NCBI RefSeq assembly: GCF_014648035.1
Contig: NZ_BMQI01000019.1
Span: 21,889-85,888, forward strand
DNA from: Shewanella algicola
Lineage (GTDB): Bacteria; Pseudomonadota; Gammaproteobacteria; Enterobacterales; Shewanellaceae
Direction: 5' to 3'
DNA length: 64,000 nt
Of this stretch, positions 1-10,006 are shown piece after piece. Position 1 is the stretch's first letter. Each line of letters begins with the position of its first letter. The position numbers and the translations under genes are program-made. The notes below the pieces were generated by a model. It made no database searches, had not been told where the DNA came from, and worked only from the letters and a program-made list of their open reading frames with translations.

Positions 1-34
1 AAATGTCAGATTGGTGTTCAACTGCTTGTTTCAT
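1..34 (-). CDS. nadB: L-aspartate oxidase, N-terminal fragment (runs off the left edge)
   Basis: The minus strand from position 34 reads MKQAVEHQSDI and leaves the window in frame. L-aspartate oxidase (NadB) opens with a short polar stretch followed by a D-(I/V)-L-hydrophobic FAD-binding strand, and nadB lies divergently from rpoE in Escherichia and Shewanella; both points fit. Only 11 codons are visible, so the assignment rests mainly on gene context. No clear ribosome binding site precedes the ATG. Confidence 0.55.
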   Translation of the reverse strand, partial: MKQAVEHQSDI

Positions 35-177
35 CAGGTATCATGGTATAGCTAAGTGGTTTGATCATAGTAAATCAAATCACCTTAACTGGGTACTTTT
101 ACAGCGAGTTTTATTGAGGTTTTAACGAGATATTTTATTTTTATCTCAAATTAATTAACTTTTTTTAATTCAACATC

Positions 178-204
178 GAACTTTTTTCATATCAGTGGGT
201 CTAC
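178..204 (+). promoter_or_regulatory. Sigma-E-type autoregulatory promoter of rpoE
   Basis: GAACTT at 178-183 is followed by a 16-base spacer and TCTAC at 200-204. This matches the envelope-stress sigma-E promoter form (GGAACTT, about 16 bases, TCTGA/TCAAA). It sits 65 bases before the rpoE start, as expected for the self-activated promoter of rpoE-rseABC. Confidence 0.7.
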
Positions 205-268
205 TTATATGAACAGGATTCGAGCGACTGAGAAATCAGTATTACAGATTTAGGAGTAGTCGGCTCGG

Positions 269-847
269 ATGAGTGGACAATATAGTGATCAACAATTAGT
301 TGAGCGAGTACAGCAAGGCGATAAAAACGCATTTAACCTGTTAGTGCTGAAGTATCAAAATAAAGTGATGAGTCTGATTTCTCGTTATATCCGCAACCAA
401 GCGGATGTGCAAGATGTAACACAAGAAGCCTTTATTAAAGCATATAGAGCGTTAGCAAATTTTCGTGGTGAGAGTGCGTTTTATACTTGGTTGTACCGCA
501 TTGCGGTAAACACCGCAAAAAACCATCTTACTTCACAAGGGCGCAGGGCACCTGCAAACGATGTGGATGTTGAAGATGCAGAATATTATGAAGGTAGTGA
601 TGCACTAAAAGAATTCGCATCACCAGAGCGTTTATTAATGAAAGATCAAATGAGTAAAGTGATCTTTGATACGCTCGATACATTGCCTGAAGAATTAAAG
701 ATGGCGATATCGCTTAGAGAACTAGACGGTATGAGTTACGAAGATATTGCCAATATCATGGATTGTCCGGTCGGGACCGTAAGATCACGTATCTTCCGAG
801 CTCGTGAAGCAATCGACAAACAGCTCCAGCCTTTGCTGGAAAAGTAA
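269..847 (+). CDS. rpoE: Envelope-stress sigma factor RpoE (sigma-E)
   Basis: ECF sigma factor that directs transcription of genes for outer-membrane and periplasmic protein quality control. The 192-residue protein has sigma region 2 at roughly residues 22-92 (core binding and -10 recognition, with the segment DVTQEAFIKAYRAL) and region 4 at roughly 135-185, ending in the helix-turn-helix SYEDIANIMDCPVGTVRSRI. Length and motifs match E. coli RpoE along the whole protein. A GGAG-like Shine-Dalgarno (aggagt) lies upstream. It is first in rpoE-rseA-rseB and is preceded by its own sigma-E-type promoter. It is held inactive by RseA, encoded 26 bases downstream. Confidence 0.97.
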   Translation: MSGQYSDQQLVERVQQGDKNAFNLLVLKYQNKVMSLISRYIRNQADVQDVTQEAFIKAYRALANFRGESAFYTWLYRIAVNTAKNHLTSQGRRAPANDVDVEDAEYYEGSDALKEFASPERLLMKDQMSKVIFDTLDTLPEELKMAISLRELDGMSYEDIANIMDCPVGTVRSRIFRAREAIDKQLQPLLEK

Positions 848-873
848 CTGCCTTAACGCTAAATAGGTGAATA

Positions 874-1482
874 ATGCTTAAATCAAGTCAAGAGTGGGTA
901 TCTGCAGCAGTTGATGGTGAAGCCGATGATAAAACATTAGCGCAACTCTCTGCTGACGTTGATTCACATGAACAATGGCAACGTTATCACATGATTGGTG
1001 ATACGATGCGTGGCGAATTGCCTGAGGCCATTGACTTAGATCTTTCTGCTAACATCATGGCAGCAATTGACCTTGAACCAACAATTATTGCCCCTAAAGC
1101 TCAGCAAGCAGAGCCAGCGGAACACGTTGCCCCAGCAGCTAAAACCAGCAATGTTGTGCCATTTTTCAAACAGTTTGGCCAATATGCAATTGCTGCGACT
1201 GTTGCGATGGTCGCGATTGTGGGTGTGCAGTCTTATAATCAAACGAATGATGCTGAGTCACCATTACCAGTATTAACCACGCGTCCTTTAGTGGGTACCG
1301 TGTCTCCTGTAAGTTATCAAACTGGCACTGTGCAGAATCAGCAGAATTACTCAAACGATCAAGTCATTGAACAACGTCGTCGTATTAATGCTTATATTCA
1401 GGACCATATGTTGCAACAACGCTTGAATCCTGGTGTCGTTATCGACGAAAATAGCAATCAAGATGCTGCGGTTAATCCATAA
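874..1482 (+). CDS. rseA: Anti-sigma-E factor RseA
   Basis: Inner-membrane anti-sigma factor of 202 residues. The N-terminal cytoplasmic domain (about 1-70) opens with SSQEWVSAAVDGEAD, typical of the RseA sigma-E-binding domain. A single membrane segment lies at about 103-120, and the rest is periplasmic, where DegS would cut during envelope stress before RseP cleavage in the membrane. It lies between rpoE and rseB, the standard order. The periplasmic part ends in a Gln/Asn-rich low-conservation tail, normal for the family. Confidence 0.93.
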   Translation: MLKSSQEWVSAAVDGEADDKTLAQLSADVDSHEQWQRYHMIGDTMRGELPEAIDLDLSANIMAAIDLEPTIIAPKAQQAEPAEHVAPAAKTSNVVPFFKQFGQYAIAATVAMVAIVGVQSYNQTNDAESPLPVLTTRPLVGTVSPVSYQTGTVQNQQNYSNDQVIEQRRRINAYIQDHMLQQRLNPGVVIDENSNQDAAVNP

Positions 1483-1520
1483 TCTGCAGCTAAACCTTGG
1501 CTTATCAATTAGGAGTTAGC

Positions 1521-2453
1521 TTGCGCCTTATCCTGCTAGCACTGTTAGTTTTAACCTTTTCTACACACGCTGAAGAAGATTTATCTGCAAAAGCTTGGCT
1601 TAAAAATATGAGCCAGGCTATGCGAGATAAGCAATTCAAAGTCTCTATTATTCAACTCCAAGCCGATCACATTCGCCCACTGGTATATATCCATGGCATT
1701 GTCGATAATCAAGAAATTGCGTTGCTTGAATACCTGAATGGTCCGCCTAAAAATGCCATTCGTGTAGGAAATAGAGTGACCTTTATTGAACATGATCAAC
1801 CCGCGTACAGTGTGAGTGCACCGCGCATACAAGGTGTGTGGCCTGCGGCCTTGGCTGGCGATATTAGTCAGCTTGAGCAAGGCTATCAGTTTGTTATTGG
1901 TGGCCGCAGTCGTATTGCTGGGCGTCCTGGACAAATGATCCGTTTACTGGCAAAAGATGAAAATCGTTATGATGCGCAAGTATGGGTCGATATGGAGACA
2001 TATTTACCGTTACGATTTGATACATTAAACCAAGAAAAGCAACTGCTTGAACAAACTATGGTTGTTGAGTTACTTGAATTGTCTGAACCGGCCAATATTT
2101 TAATCGAAGCTGCCAAACAAGATTGGCCAGCAGTAATCAATCAAGCTGAACGTACTGACGGTAAAAATTGGCAGTTTACGTGGTTACCGCAAGGGTTTGA
2201 CGTTGTGGTACGTGACCATCATCGATTGATTGGTATTCATGAGCCTGTTGAATATATTGCCTTAACTGACGGTTTAGCGAATATCTCAGTCTATGTTGCT
2301 CGTTCGGGTGAAAACCCTATGCCTAATGAATTACTAACCCGCAATGGCCTATCAATGGTTGTGGTGAAAGTGGGAGCGCTTGAGGTGGTTGCCATTGGCA
2401 AAGTTCCCTCTGAAACACTAGAGCGAATCGCCAATAGTTTGGTATTAAAATAA
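1521..2453 (+). CDS. rseB: Periplasmic sigma-E regulator RseB
   Basis: RseB binds periplasmic RseA and mislocalised lipoproteins, shielding RseA from proteolysis. I place the start at TTG 1521 rather than TTG 1497, because AGGAG at 1511-1515 lies five bases before it and the protein then opens directly with a signal peptide (MRLILLALLVLTFSTHA, cleavage near residue 17). That gives 310 residues, near the usual RseB length. The two-domain MucB/RseB fold is recognisable, with an N-terminal LolA-like part to about 190 and a C-terminal part beginning near NWQFTWLPQGF. It is the last gene before a hairpin terminator. Confidence 0.92.
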   Translation: MRLILLALLVLTFSTHAEEDLSAKAWLKNMSQAMRDKQFKVSIIQLQADHIRPLVYIHGIVDNQEIALLEYLNGPPKNAIRVGNRVTFIEHDQPAYSVSAPRIQGVWPAALAGDISQLEQGYQFVIGGRSRIAGRPGQMIRLLAKDENRYDAQVWVDMETYLPLRFDTLNQEKQLLEQTMVVELLELSEPANILIEAAKQDWPAVINQAERTDGKNWQFTWLPQGFDVVVRDHHRLIGIHEPVEYIALTDGLANISVYVARSGENPMPNELLTRNGLSMVVVKVGALEVVAIGKVPSETLERIANSLVLK

Positions 2454-2464
2454 CCTACCTAAAT

Positions 2465-2515
2465 GGTTAAAGCATGATGGTTAACATGATGCTTTAACCT
2501 ATTATTTCTTTTTTT
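2465..2515 (+). terminator. Hairpin terminator after rseB
   Basis: GGTTAAAGCAT (2465-2475) is repeated in inverse at 2489-2499, followed by a T-rich run (2500-2515). It would end much rpoE-rseA-rseB transcription before rseC, suggesting partial uncoupling of rseC. Confidence 0.7.
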
Positions 2516-2622
2516 ACTTCCTTTTTTGTCTACCAGATACCGAGTGCAGGATATTCAAAGGTACTACGGTGTTATTTCACTTTGTGTTAATATTGAATTA
2601 TATCAAGTAATAGGTTTTATTT

Positions 2623-3126
2623 ATGAGCCAATCAACAGCGCCACAATCATCAATGATGGAAGAAATTGCCCGTGTGGTTGATTATCAACAAGGTTGGGCC
2701 ACCGTCGAAGTTGAATTAAAAAGTGCCTGTAACCATTGTGCGAGTAGCGAAAATTGCGGTACTTCAACCATTGCTAAAGCGTTCTCTGTAAAAACTCAAC
2801 GTTTTTCATTACCGGCTGATAAAGCTTGCCAACAAGGTGATTTACTTAAAGTAGGCTTACCTGAAAGCGTTATCATCAAAGCGGCGGCATTAGTGTATTT
2901 ATTACCTTTACTTGGCTTATTTGTGTTTGCGACATTTGGTCATATTCTTGCGCTAGGGTTAGATATTGATACCAATACATCAGCTATGGTGTTTGCGGTA
3001 ATCGGTGCTTCAATAGCGTGGATGATAGGAAAGCGCTTAGCCACAAAACTAGAAGCTCAAGCATCGCCAGTGATCATCGCCTATTTAGGCCAAGAAGTGG
3101 GTGTTATTAGTGCTAATCATGGTTAA
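2623..3126 (+). CDS. rseC: RseC/RsxC-type SoxR-reducing system membrane protein
   Basis: Small inner-membrane protein of the RseC/MucC family, 167 residues. Residues 36-45 hold a cysteine cluster (CNHCASSENC), a hallmark of the family's N-terminal domain. Two membrane segments follow at about 84-110 and 120-136, with a short positively charged loop after the second. In E. coli RseC contributes to the SoxR-reducing (Rsx) system and mildly affects sigma-E. It follows rseB after 169 bases that include a terminator, so it may have its own promoter. Confidence 0.93.
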   Translation: MSQSTAPQSSMMEEIARVVDYQQGWATVEVELKSACNHCASSENCGTSTIAKAFSVKTQRFSLPADKACQQGDLLKVGLPESVIIKAAALVYLLPLLGLFVFATFGHILALGLDIDTNTSAMVFAVIGASIAWMIGKRLATKLEAQASPVIIAYLGQEVGVISANHG

Positions 3127-3334
3127 ATCAACCCTAAGTTAGACTAGATAATCATAAAACCCAGCTTTATATGATCCCCATTCGCACTATAATTAACCCC
3201 ATAAACATAGCGTTTTAACCCTTCTTAGGAGCAAAATAAAGACTATTGCTGAATCTGATTGGTATTACCCCCCTAATCAGGTACAATTTGCCACCTTAAT
3301 TTTAATCAAATTTAGTAGTAGTCATTGCAGCATA

Positions 3335-5125
3335 ATGAAACACATTAGAAACTTCTCGATTATTGCCCATATCGACCATGGTAAATCAACTTTATCCGAT
3401 CGCCTGATCCAGGTATGTGGCGGCTTAACTGACCGTGAAATGGCTGCACAGGTTTTAGATTCAATGGATCTAGAACGTGAGCGTGGCATTACGATTAAAG
3501 CCCAAAGCGTAACACTTGATTACCATGCAAAAGATGGTAATACCTATCAATTAAACTTTATTGACACTCCTGGCCACGTTGACTTCTCTTATGAAGTATC
3601 ACGTTCGCTTGCCGCTTGTGAAGGTGCATTATTAGTTGTTGATGCAGGTCAAGGTGTTGAAGCTCAAACATTAGCAAACTGCTACACCGCACTAGACATG
3701 AATCTAGATGTTGTACCAGTCCTTAACAAAATCGACTTACCGCAAGCCGAGCCTGAGCGTGTTGCCGCAGAAATTGAAGACATTGTTGGTATTGATGCCA
3801 AGGATGCTGTGCGTTGTTCTGCTAAAACCGGTATTGGTGTTGATTTAGTTTTAGAAGAAATTATTGCTAAAATTCCGCCACCTGAAGGCGATGAGAACGC
3901 CCCTTTACAAGCCTTGATTATCGATTCATGGTTTGACGCTTACCTAGGTGTCGTGTCGTTAGTACGCATTAAGCACGGCGTATTAAAGAAAGGTGACAAA
4001 TTTAAAGTGATGTCGACCGGTCAAAACTACAATGCTGACCGTGTAGGTATTTTTACGCCTAAACAGCAAGATGAACCTGAGCTACGAGCTGGTGAAGTAG
4101 GTTTTGTGATTTCTGGCATTAAAGAAATCCATGGTGCACCAGTAGGTGACACCTTAACCCACGCTAAAAATGGCGCGGAAAAGCCGTTACCTGGTTTCCA
4201 AAAGGTAACGCCACAGGTTTATGCTGGTGTTTTCCCTATCTCTACCGACGAGTACGAAAGCTTCCGCGATGCACTAAACAAGTTAAGCTTAAATGATGCA
4301 TCACTGTTTTTCGAACCTGAAACATCAAGTGCACTTGGTTTTGGTTTCCGTATTGGTTACTTGGGCTTACTCCACATGGAGATTGTTCAAGAGCGTCTAG
4401 AGCGTGAATATAACCTTGATTTAATCACCACAGCTCCTACCGTAGTTTATGAAGTTGTTATGACTAACGGCGATATCGTTTATGTTGATAATCCATCGGA
4501 TTTACCTGCATTGAACAATATTGAAGAGCTGCGTGAGCCAATCGTTGAAGCCAACATCTTAGTGCCTAAAGAGTACTTAGGTAATGTGATCACGCTTTGT
4601 GTTGAAAAACGTGGCTCGCAAACCAATATGGTCTATCACGGTAATCAGGTGGCAGTGACGTATCACTTGCCAATGGCTGAAGTGGTTATGGACTTCTTTG
4701 ACCGTCTAAAATCAACCAGTCGTGGTTATGCATCACTTGAGTACAACTTTATTCGTTTTGACGCTGCCGACATGGTGCGTTTAGATATTTTGATCAACGG
4801 TGATCGTGTTGATGCGTTAGCGATGATTATTCACCGCTCTAACATTCGTTATCGTGGTTTAGCGCTCGTTGAAAAAATGAAAGAGTTAATCCCGCGCCAA
4901 ATGTTCGATATCGCGATTCAGGCTGCTGTAGGTAGCCAGATTATTGCTCGCTCAACCATTAAAGCATTACGTAAAGATGTAACCGCTAAATGTTATGGTG
5001 GCGACGTGTCGCGTAAGAAGAAGCTGCTTAATAAGCAGAAAGAAGGTAAAAAACGCATGAAACAAGTCGGTAACGTTGAAGTGCCACAAGAGGCATTCTT
5101 AGCGGTACTTAAACTAAACGATTAA
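3335..5125 (+). CDS. lepA: Elongation factor 4 (LepA), ribosomal back-translocase GTPase
   Basis: Translational GTPase of 596 residues, full length for LepA. The G1 motif AHIDHGKST lies at residues 12-20, DTPGHVDF (G3) and NKID (G4) follow, then domain 2, the EF-G-like domains 3 and 5, and the LepA-specific C-terminal domain rich in Lys ([19 protein letters not shown]). It acts on ribosomes stalled under salt or low-temperature stress and in 30S biogenesis. It is the first gene of lepA-lepB-rnc-era-recO, though a hairpin separates it from lepB. Confidence 0.98.
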   Translation: MKHIRNFSIIAHIDHGKSTLSDRLIQVCGGLTDREMAAQVLDSMDLERERGITIKAQSVTLDYHAKDGNTYQLNFIDTPGHVDFSYEVSRSLAACEGALLVVDAGQGVEAQTLANCYTALDMNLDVVPVLNKIDLPQAEPERVAAEIEDIVGIDAKDAVRCSAKTGIGVDLVLEEIIAKIPPPEGDENAPLQALIIDSWFDAYLGVVSLVRIKHGVLKKGDKFKVMSTGQNYNADRVGIFTPKQQDEPELRAGEVGFVISGIKEIHGAPVGDTLTHAKNGAEKPLPGFQKVTPQVYAGVFPISTDEYESFRDALNKLSLNDASLFFEPETSSALGFGFRIGYLGLLHMEIVQERLEREYNLDLITTAPTVVYEVVMTNGDIVYVDNPSDLPALNNIEELREPIVEANILVPKEYLGNVITLCVEKRGSQTNMVYHGNQVAVTYHLPMAEVVMDFFDRLKSTSRGYASLEYNFIRFDAADMVRLDILINGDRVDALAMIIHRSNIRYRGLALVEKMKELIPRQMFDIAIQAAVGSQIIARSTIKALRKDVTAKCYGGDVSRKKKLLNKQKEGKKRMKQVGNVEVPQEAFLAVLKLND

Positions 5126-5152
5126 TAATAATTAATTGATTTAGTGTTTCTA

Positions 5153-5187
5153 ATAACGCCGCGTATTGCGGCGTTATCGTTATTTTT
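5153..5187 (+). terminator. Hairpin between lepA and lepB
   Basis: TAACGCCGC (5153-5161) pairs with GCGGCGTTA (5167-5175) around a GTATT loop. A T-run follows only after a few bases (5182-5187), so termination may be incomplete. Confidence 0.6.
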
Positions 5188-5313
5188 ACTATATATTTTG
5201 TAACACTCAACAGGGTGAATGTTTGCAAGTGAATCACCATACTGGATTGAGTAACATTGGGTACTTAGCCCGAGCAATGCAAACACCAACATCCTGCAGG
5301 AGATAAATCAGTA

Positions 5314-6228
5314 ATGGCAGCCTATTTTTCGCTTATTTTAGTGCTCGTAACCTTAGGTAGTGGTCTTATCTGGTTAATTGATGTGATCTTTTTTGCGCCT
5401 AAACGCCGTGAGAAACTCGCGTTAGCTCAAGCCAATGCAAGTGAGCTAAGCGAAGACGCCATCGACAAAATCGTTCGTGAACCCATTTTAGTCGAAACCG
5501 CCCATTCTATTTTCCCTGTTATCGCGTTTGTGATGATATTGCGTTCGTTTATTTATGAGCCATTTCAGATCCCATCGGGCTCAATGATGCCTACACTGTT
5601 AGTAGGCGACTTTATTTTGGTTGAGAAATTCAGCTACGGTTTACGCGATCCGGTATGGCGCAGTAAGTTAGTTGAAACAGGAGAGCCTGAGCGCGGTGAC
5701 GTATTTGTATTCAAATACCCTGAAAACCCAAAAATTGACTACATTAAGCGGGTTGTAGGTCTGCCTGGTGACAAGATTATTTACCGTAATAAGCAGTTAA
5801 TGATTCAAGAAGCGTGTGATACGGGTAAAGATTGCGCCGAGCCCAAATTGATTGCACATACAGAGCTTAATCGTGGTGAGTTTAGCCAAAATGACGTGCC
5901 ATTGATCCGCTTAAATGAGCAATTAGGTGAGGTTAATCATGATATTTTAATTAACCCATCACGCCCTGATTTTAGACAACATTTTTATCCTCAACCAGGC
6001 ATGCAAGCCGGTGAGTTTTTGGTTCCCCAAGGCAAGTATTTTGCCATGGGCGATAACCGAGATAATAGTACTGACAGCCGTTTTTGGGGATTTGTACCTG
6101 AAGAAAACCTCGTAGGTAAAGCGGTTGCTATTTGGATTAGTTTTGAATTTGAACGCAGCCCTAATGATTGGCTACCCACTTGGGTCCCTACTGGTGTGCG
6201 TTTTGAAAGAGCAGGTGGAATACATTGA
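5314..6228 (+). CDS. lepB: Signal peptidase I
   Basis: Inner-membrane serine protease that removes signal peptides from secreted preproteins. Of 304 residues, two N-terminal membrane segments lie near 3-26 and 65-80. The catalytic Ser is S90 in PSGSMMPTL and the general base is K145 in [13 protein letters not shown], positions nearly identical to E. coli LepB. The box-E motif [11 protein letters not shown] follows. SD AGGAG precedes ATG 5314. The stop overlaps the rnc start, so the two are translationally coupled. Confidence 0.97.
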   Translation: MAAYFSLILVLVTLGSGLIWLIDVIFFAPKRREKLALAQANASELSEDAIDKIVREPILVETAHSIFPVIAFVMILRSFIYEPFQIPSGSMMPTLLVGDFILVEKFSYGLRDPVWRSKLVETGEPERGDVFVFKYPENPKIDYIKRVVGLPGDKIIYRNKQLMIQEACDTGKDCAEPKLIAHTELNRGEFSQNDVPLIRLNEQLGEVNHDILINPSRPDFRQHFYPQPGMQAGEFLVPQGKYFAMGDNRDNSTDSRFWGFVPEENLVGKAVAIWISFEFERSPNDWLPTWVPTGVRFERAGGIH

Positions 6229-6908
6229 TGGAACCCATAAAAAATTTGCCGCGCTTGAGCCGCACTTTAGGGTATGAGTTTAACAACATTGAGTTGTTGA
6301 CACAGGCGTTAACACATCGCAGTGCTGCAAATAAGCATAATGAACGTTTAGAATTTTTAGGTGATTCGATTTTATCGATAGTCATTTCTGATGCGTTATA
6401 TCACCAGTTCCCTAAAGCCACTGAAGGCGATTTAAGTCGCATGCGCGCCACCTTGGTAAAAGGTGACACGCTCACCATAATTGCAAAAGAGTTTAAGTTA
6501 GGTGATTACTTATATTTAGGCCCTGGTGAGTTAAAAAGTGGTGGTTTTAGACGTGAATCCATTTTAGCAGATGCCGTAGAGGCCATTATTGGCGCCATAT
6601 ACCTTGATGCCGATCTTGAGGTCTGCCGTAAGTTATTACTGACTTGGTATGCCGAACGTTTAGCTAAAATAAAACCAGGTATTAATCAAAAAGATCCTAA
6701 AACGATATTACAAGAACATCTTCAAGGGTTTAAAAAACCGTTACCAGATTATCAAGTGGTGGCTGTTGAAGGTGAAGCGCATGATCAAACCTTTACCGTT
6801 GAATGTAAAATTAGTGAATTAAACGAGGTTGTCACCGGTGTGGCAAGTTCTAGAAGAAAAGCTGAACAGCTTGCTGCTGCTCAGGTATTGGAGTTACTGA
6901 ATAAATGA
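6228..6908 (+). CDS. rnc: Ribonuclease III
   Basis: Double-strand-specific endoribonuclease for rRNA and mRNA processing, 226 residues. The signature ERLEFLGDS is at residues 39-47 (E42, D46 are metal ligands), [13 protein letters not shown] supplies the second acidic pair, and a double-stranded RNA-binding domain occupies about 155-226. I use ATG 6228 instead of the adjacent TTG 6225: it overlaps the lepB stop as TGATG and has AGGTGG upstream. It overlaps era by four bases (ATGA). Confidence 0.97.
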   Translation: MEPIKNLPRLSRTLGYEFNNIELLTQALTHRSAANKHNERLEFLGDSILSIVISDALYHQFPKATEGDLSRMRATLVKGDTLTIIAKEFKLGDYLYLGPGELKSGGFRRESILADAVEAIIGAIYLDADLEVCRKLLLTWYAERLAKIKPGINQKDPKTILQEHLQGFKKPLPDYQVVAVEGEAHDQTFTVECKISELNEVVTGVASSRRKAEQLAAAQVLELLNK

Positions 6909-7909
6909 CCAAAAAAACAGACTTGCCAGCGGGTACTGAACAAGAACCTAGCTTAGATGAACTGCTGGCAAGGATGAACCAAGCAGCGCCAACCGCCGCC
7001 GCACAATATGATGTCACTTATTGTGGCATGGTGGCGATTGTCGGTCGGCCAAATGTGGGTAAATCGACACTATTGAACAAGTTGCTTGGTCAAAAAGTCA
7101 GTATCACCTCTAAAAAACCGCAAACGACGCGTCACCGTATTATGGGGATCCATACCGATGGCGCTCAACAAATTGTGTTTATTGATACACCCGGTTTACA
7201 CATTGAAGAAAAACGTGCCATTAACCGCTTAATGAACCGCGCTGCAGCGAGTTCGTTAGCTGATGTTGCCATGGTTATCTTTGTGGTCGACGGTATGACT
7301 TGGACTGTTGACGACGATATGGTGTTGCAAAAGCTTCAACACCGTAATGACGATCGTAAAATTATCTTAGCCATCAACAAAGTTGATAACATCAAAGATA
7401 AAGAGTCTTTGTTCCCGTATTTAACTGAATTAGCGAAAAAGTTCGACTTTGACGAAATATTGCCAATATCAGCAAGCAAAGGCACTAACGTTCAGCGTAT
7501 TTTAGATATGGCCCGCGAGTCGTTACCTGAAGCGCCATTTTACTTCCCTGAAGACTATGTTACTGATCGTTCACAACGTTTTATGGCCTCTGAAATTGTC
7601 CGTGAAAAGCTTATGCGCTTTTTAGGTGACGAGCTGCCATACGATGCTACTGTTGAGATTGAGCAGTTTAAAATGATGGACAACGGCGTTTATCAAATTA
7701 ATGCGTTGATTCTCGTTGAACGAGATGGCCAAAAACGTATGGTGATTGGTAATAAAGGTGAGCGTATTCGCACGATCGCCACCCAGTCACGTCTTGATAT
7801 GGAAACCTTATTTGATAATAAAGTGTTTCTTGAAGTATGGGTAAAAGTGAAGTCTGGCTGGGCTGATGATGAGCGCGCCCTAAGAAGCTTAGGTTATGGC
7901 GAAGACTAA
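6905..7909 (+). CDS. era: GTPase Era, 16S rRNA maturation
   Basis: Ras-like GTPase plus KH domain that binds the 3' end of 16S rRNA during 30S assembly. G1 GRPNVGKS is at residues 47-54; DTPGLH and NKVD follow; the KH domain fills the last 110 residues or so. At 334 residues it is some 30 longer than E. coli Era because of an acidic, Ala-rich N-terminal extension (about residues 1-36). The coupled ATGA overlap with rnc favours this long start; internal Met24 is the alternative. Confidence 0.96.
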   Translation: MTKKTDLPAGTEQEPSLDELLARMNQAAPTAAAQYDVTYCGMVAIVGRPNVGKSTLLNKLLGQKVSITSKKPQTTRHRIMGIHTDGAQQIVFIDTPGLHIEEKRAINRLMNRAAASSLADVAMVIFVVDGMTWTVDDDMVLQKLQHRNDDRKIILAINKVDNIKDKESLFPYLTELAKKFDFDEILPISASKGTNVQRILDMARESLPEAPFYFPEDYVTDRSQRFMASEIVREKLMRFLGDELPYDATVEIEQFKMMDNGVYQINALILVERDGQKRMVIGNKGERIRTIATQSRLDMETLFDNKVFLEVWVKVKSGWADDERALRSLGYGED

Positions 7910-7945
7910 ACCGACAACCTTACTATTTAGTGTTATGTTGTAGGC

Positions 7946-8662
7946 ATGGCCACCATGAAACGTGGCTATGTGTTACATCACCGTCCTTTTCGCGAATCGA
8001 GTGTGATTGTCAATTTATTAATTGAAGGTGTTGGTCGTGTTGATGCTATAACGCGTGTTGGCACCGGCAAGCGTTCAATCAAAAGTATTTTACAGCCTTT
8101 TCAACCTCTCATTATTCAGTTCAGCACCCAATCTGAAGCCAAAAATCTTGGTTTAAAAAATATTACTCAAATCGAATCCGCAGCTCCTGCAATGCCGTTA
8201 GTAGGCAATAGTTTGTATTCTGGCTTTTATTTAAATGAATTATTAGTGAGATTGTTGTCAGTAGAGCATCAAGCTGAAGGGCTATTTATAGATTATCACC
8301 GTGCGCTGATGTCACTTGCCAAAGGTTTTTGCTCCAGTCACTTACGTTATTTTGAAATGGCATTACTGCTTGAATTAGGCGCTTTTCCCTCACTAAGCTA
8401 TGACACACTCGGCAATGCATTGGCAGCGGATTGCAGCTATCGCTTTGTCGCCGAAAGCGGCTTTTTACCTGTGGTACAACATAAAGAAGGTTTTACATAT
8501 GGCAAAGGTCACTTAAGCGGTGCGATGTTAACGGCATTAGCCACACAGCAATTGCAGACAGAGCACCTTAATCAAGCAAAAGGTTTAATGCGTTATTTAT
8601 TAACCCCTTTACTGGGTAACAAGCCGCTGTTAAGTCGGCAGTTATTTACCCAAAATGCGTAA
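7946..8662 (+). CDS. recO: DNA repair protein RecO
   Basis: Recombination mediator that works with RecF and RecR to load RecA on SSB-coated DNA. The 238 residues show the N-terminal OB-fold strand pattern (GYVLHHRPFRESSVIVNLLIEG) and the helical RecO C-terminal domain. It lacks the four-Cys zinc motif seen in some RecO proteins, as in enterobacteria. It is 36 bases after era, so probably the same transcript. A structured gap separates it from pdxJ. Confidence 0.95.
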   Translation: MATMKRGYVLHHRPFRESSVIVNLLIEGVGRVDAITRVGTGKRSIKSILQPFQPLIIQFSTQSEAKNLGLKNITQIESAAPAMPLVGNSLYSGFYLNELLVRLLSVEHQAEGLFIDYHRALMSLAKGFCSSHLRYFEMALLLELGAFPSLSYDTLGNALAADCSYRFVAESGFLPVVQHKEGFTYGKGHLSGAMLTALATQQLQTEHLNQAKGLMRYLLTPLLGNKPLLSRQLFTQNA

Positions 8663-8682
8663 TAAGCTTTTCGTATTATGGC

Positions 8683-8718
8683 GTTAACCAAGTACAATTC
8701 ATTTAGTACAAGGTTAAC
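8683..8718 (+). other. Extended hairpin in the recO-pdxJ gap
   Basis: GTTAACCAAGTAC (8683-8695) and GTACAAGGTTAAC (8706-8718) are inverse repeats, 11 of 13 matching, around a 10-base loop. Flanking copies of TAAGCTT (about 8663-8669 and 8721-8727) can extend the structure. No T-tract follows at once, so it is not a standard terminator; it could be an mRNA-processing or stability element inside the operon. Confidence 0.5.
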
Positions 8719-8760
8719 TCTAAGCTTATCTCTTCGTTTATAAATTTTAAGGAGCTCGGT

Positions 8761-9498
8761 GTGAGCGGAATTCTATTAGGTATTAACATCGATCACATTG
8801 CTACACTGCGTCAGGCTCGTGGCACTAATTACCCTGATCCAATCCATGCGGCAGCCGTTGCTGAACATGCCGGTGCCGATGGTATTACGATTCATCTGCG
8901 TGAAGATCGTCGTCATATTCAAGACCGCGATGTTTACTTATTAGCGAAAACCCTTAAAACCCGCATGAATTTTGAATTTGCCGTTACCGAAGAAATGATT
9001 GCAATCGCTTGCGAAATTAAACCCGCATATGCCTGTTTAGTTCCTGAAAAACGCGAAGAACTTACCACAGAAGGTGGGTTAGATGTTGCGGGGCAATTAG
9101 ACAAAATCACCTCTGCAGTGACTCGTTTAGCCGCAAAAGGCATTAAAGTCTCGTTATTTATTGATGCAGATAAAGCCCAAATTGATGCCGCTGTGGCTGT
9201 TGGCGCTCCTTACATCGAAATCCACACAGGCTGTTACGCAGACGCACAGACCGATGCTGTACAAGCTGAGGAGTTAGCACGCATAACGACAATGGCTAAA
9301 TATGCGCACAGTAAAGGCTTAGTGGTCAATGCTGGCCATGGTCTGCATTATCATAATGTTAAAGCGATAGCCGCTATTCCTGAATTGTACGAACTGAATA
9401 TCGGGCATGCTGTAATAGCCCGAGCTGCGATTGACGGCTTAGAAACCGCCGTGCGTGATATGAAAACACTGATGTTAGAAGGCCGCAGAGGCGAGTAA
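8761..9498 (+). CDS. pdxJ: Pyridoxine 5'-phosphate synthase
   Basis: Last step of the DXP-dependent vitamin B6 pathway: joins 1-deoxy-D-xylulose 5-phosphate with 3-amino-2-oxopropyl phosphate. TIM barrel of 245 residues with the family start [21 protein letters not shown], the HLREDRRHI strand, EIHTGCYA and [11 protein letters not shown] motifs. GTG start at 8761 with AAGGAG just upstream. It overlaps acpS by one base (TAATG), the same pairing as in E. coli. Confidence 0.97.
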   Translation: MSGILLGINIDHIATLRQARGTNYPDPIHAAAVAEHAGADGITIHLREDRRHIQDRDVYLLAKTLKTRMNFEFAVTEEMIAIACEIKPAYACLVPEKREELTTEGGLDVAGQLDKITSAVTRLAAKGIKVSLFIDADKAQIDAAVAVGAPYIEIHTGCYADAQTDAVQAEELARITTMAKYAHSKGLVVNAGHGLHYHNVKAIAAIPELYELNIGHAVIARAAIDGLETAVRDMKTLMLEGRRGE

Positions 9499-9878
9499 TG
9501 GCAATTGTGGGTATTGGTACAGATATCGTTGAGATAGCGCGGATACATGATCAGCGTGAACGTTTAGGCGATAGATTAGCTAAGCGGGTACTGACTGAGG
9601 CTGAATTGGCGATATACCTGCAATCTAAACAAGCAGCGCGTTTTTTAGCAAAACGCTTTGCCGCAAAAGAAGCTGCAGCTAAAGCTTTAGGCACAGGTAT
9701 TGGGCGAGGGGTTTCGTTCCAGCATATTCATATTGATAATGATGCTAATGGCGCCCCGATGATTCGTTTTACTGATGGTGCTCAGGCGCGATTAACGCAA
9801 CTTGGTGGTAATAAAGGGTTTATTAGCATTGCTGACGAACAACATTATGCGGTCGCTACAGTCGTGTTAGAAAGCTAA
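9498..9878 (+). CDS. acpS: Holo-[acyl-carrier-protein] synthase
   Basis: Transfers 4'-phosphopantetheine from CoA to the serine of acyl carrier protein. 126 residues; the AcpS signature GIGTDIVEIARI at residues 5-16 carries the Mg-binding Asp, and FAAKEAAAKALGTGIGRG holds the second metal ligand Glu. Final gene of the lepA-acpS run, followed by a strong terminator. Confidence 0.97.
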   Translation: MAIVGIGTDIVEIARIHDQRERLGDRLAKRVLTEAELAIYLQSKQAARFLAKRFAAKEAAAKALGTGIGRGVSFQHIHIDNDANGAPMIRFTDGAQARLTQLGGNKGFISIADEQHYAVATVVLES

Positions 9879-9911
9879 ACCGCGATACCACACCATCTTG
9901 ATTATTTGATT

Positions 9912-9935
9912 AAAGGCGCATTAGCGCCTTTTTTT
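9912..9935 (+). terminator. Terminator after acpS
   Basis: AAAGGCGC, ATTA loop, GCGCCTTT, then a run of T. Classic intrinsic terminator. Confidence 0.9.
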
Positions 9936-10006
9936 GTGCCTTTTAAAAGCAGGTAAACTAGGTTAAATTAACAAGATAACAACAATTAATTATAACGAGA
10001 CTCAAG

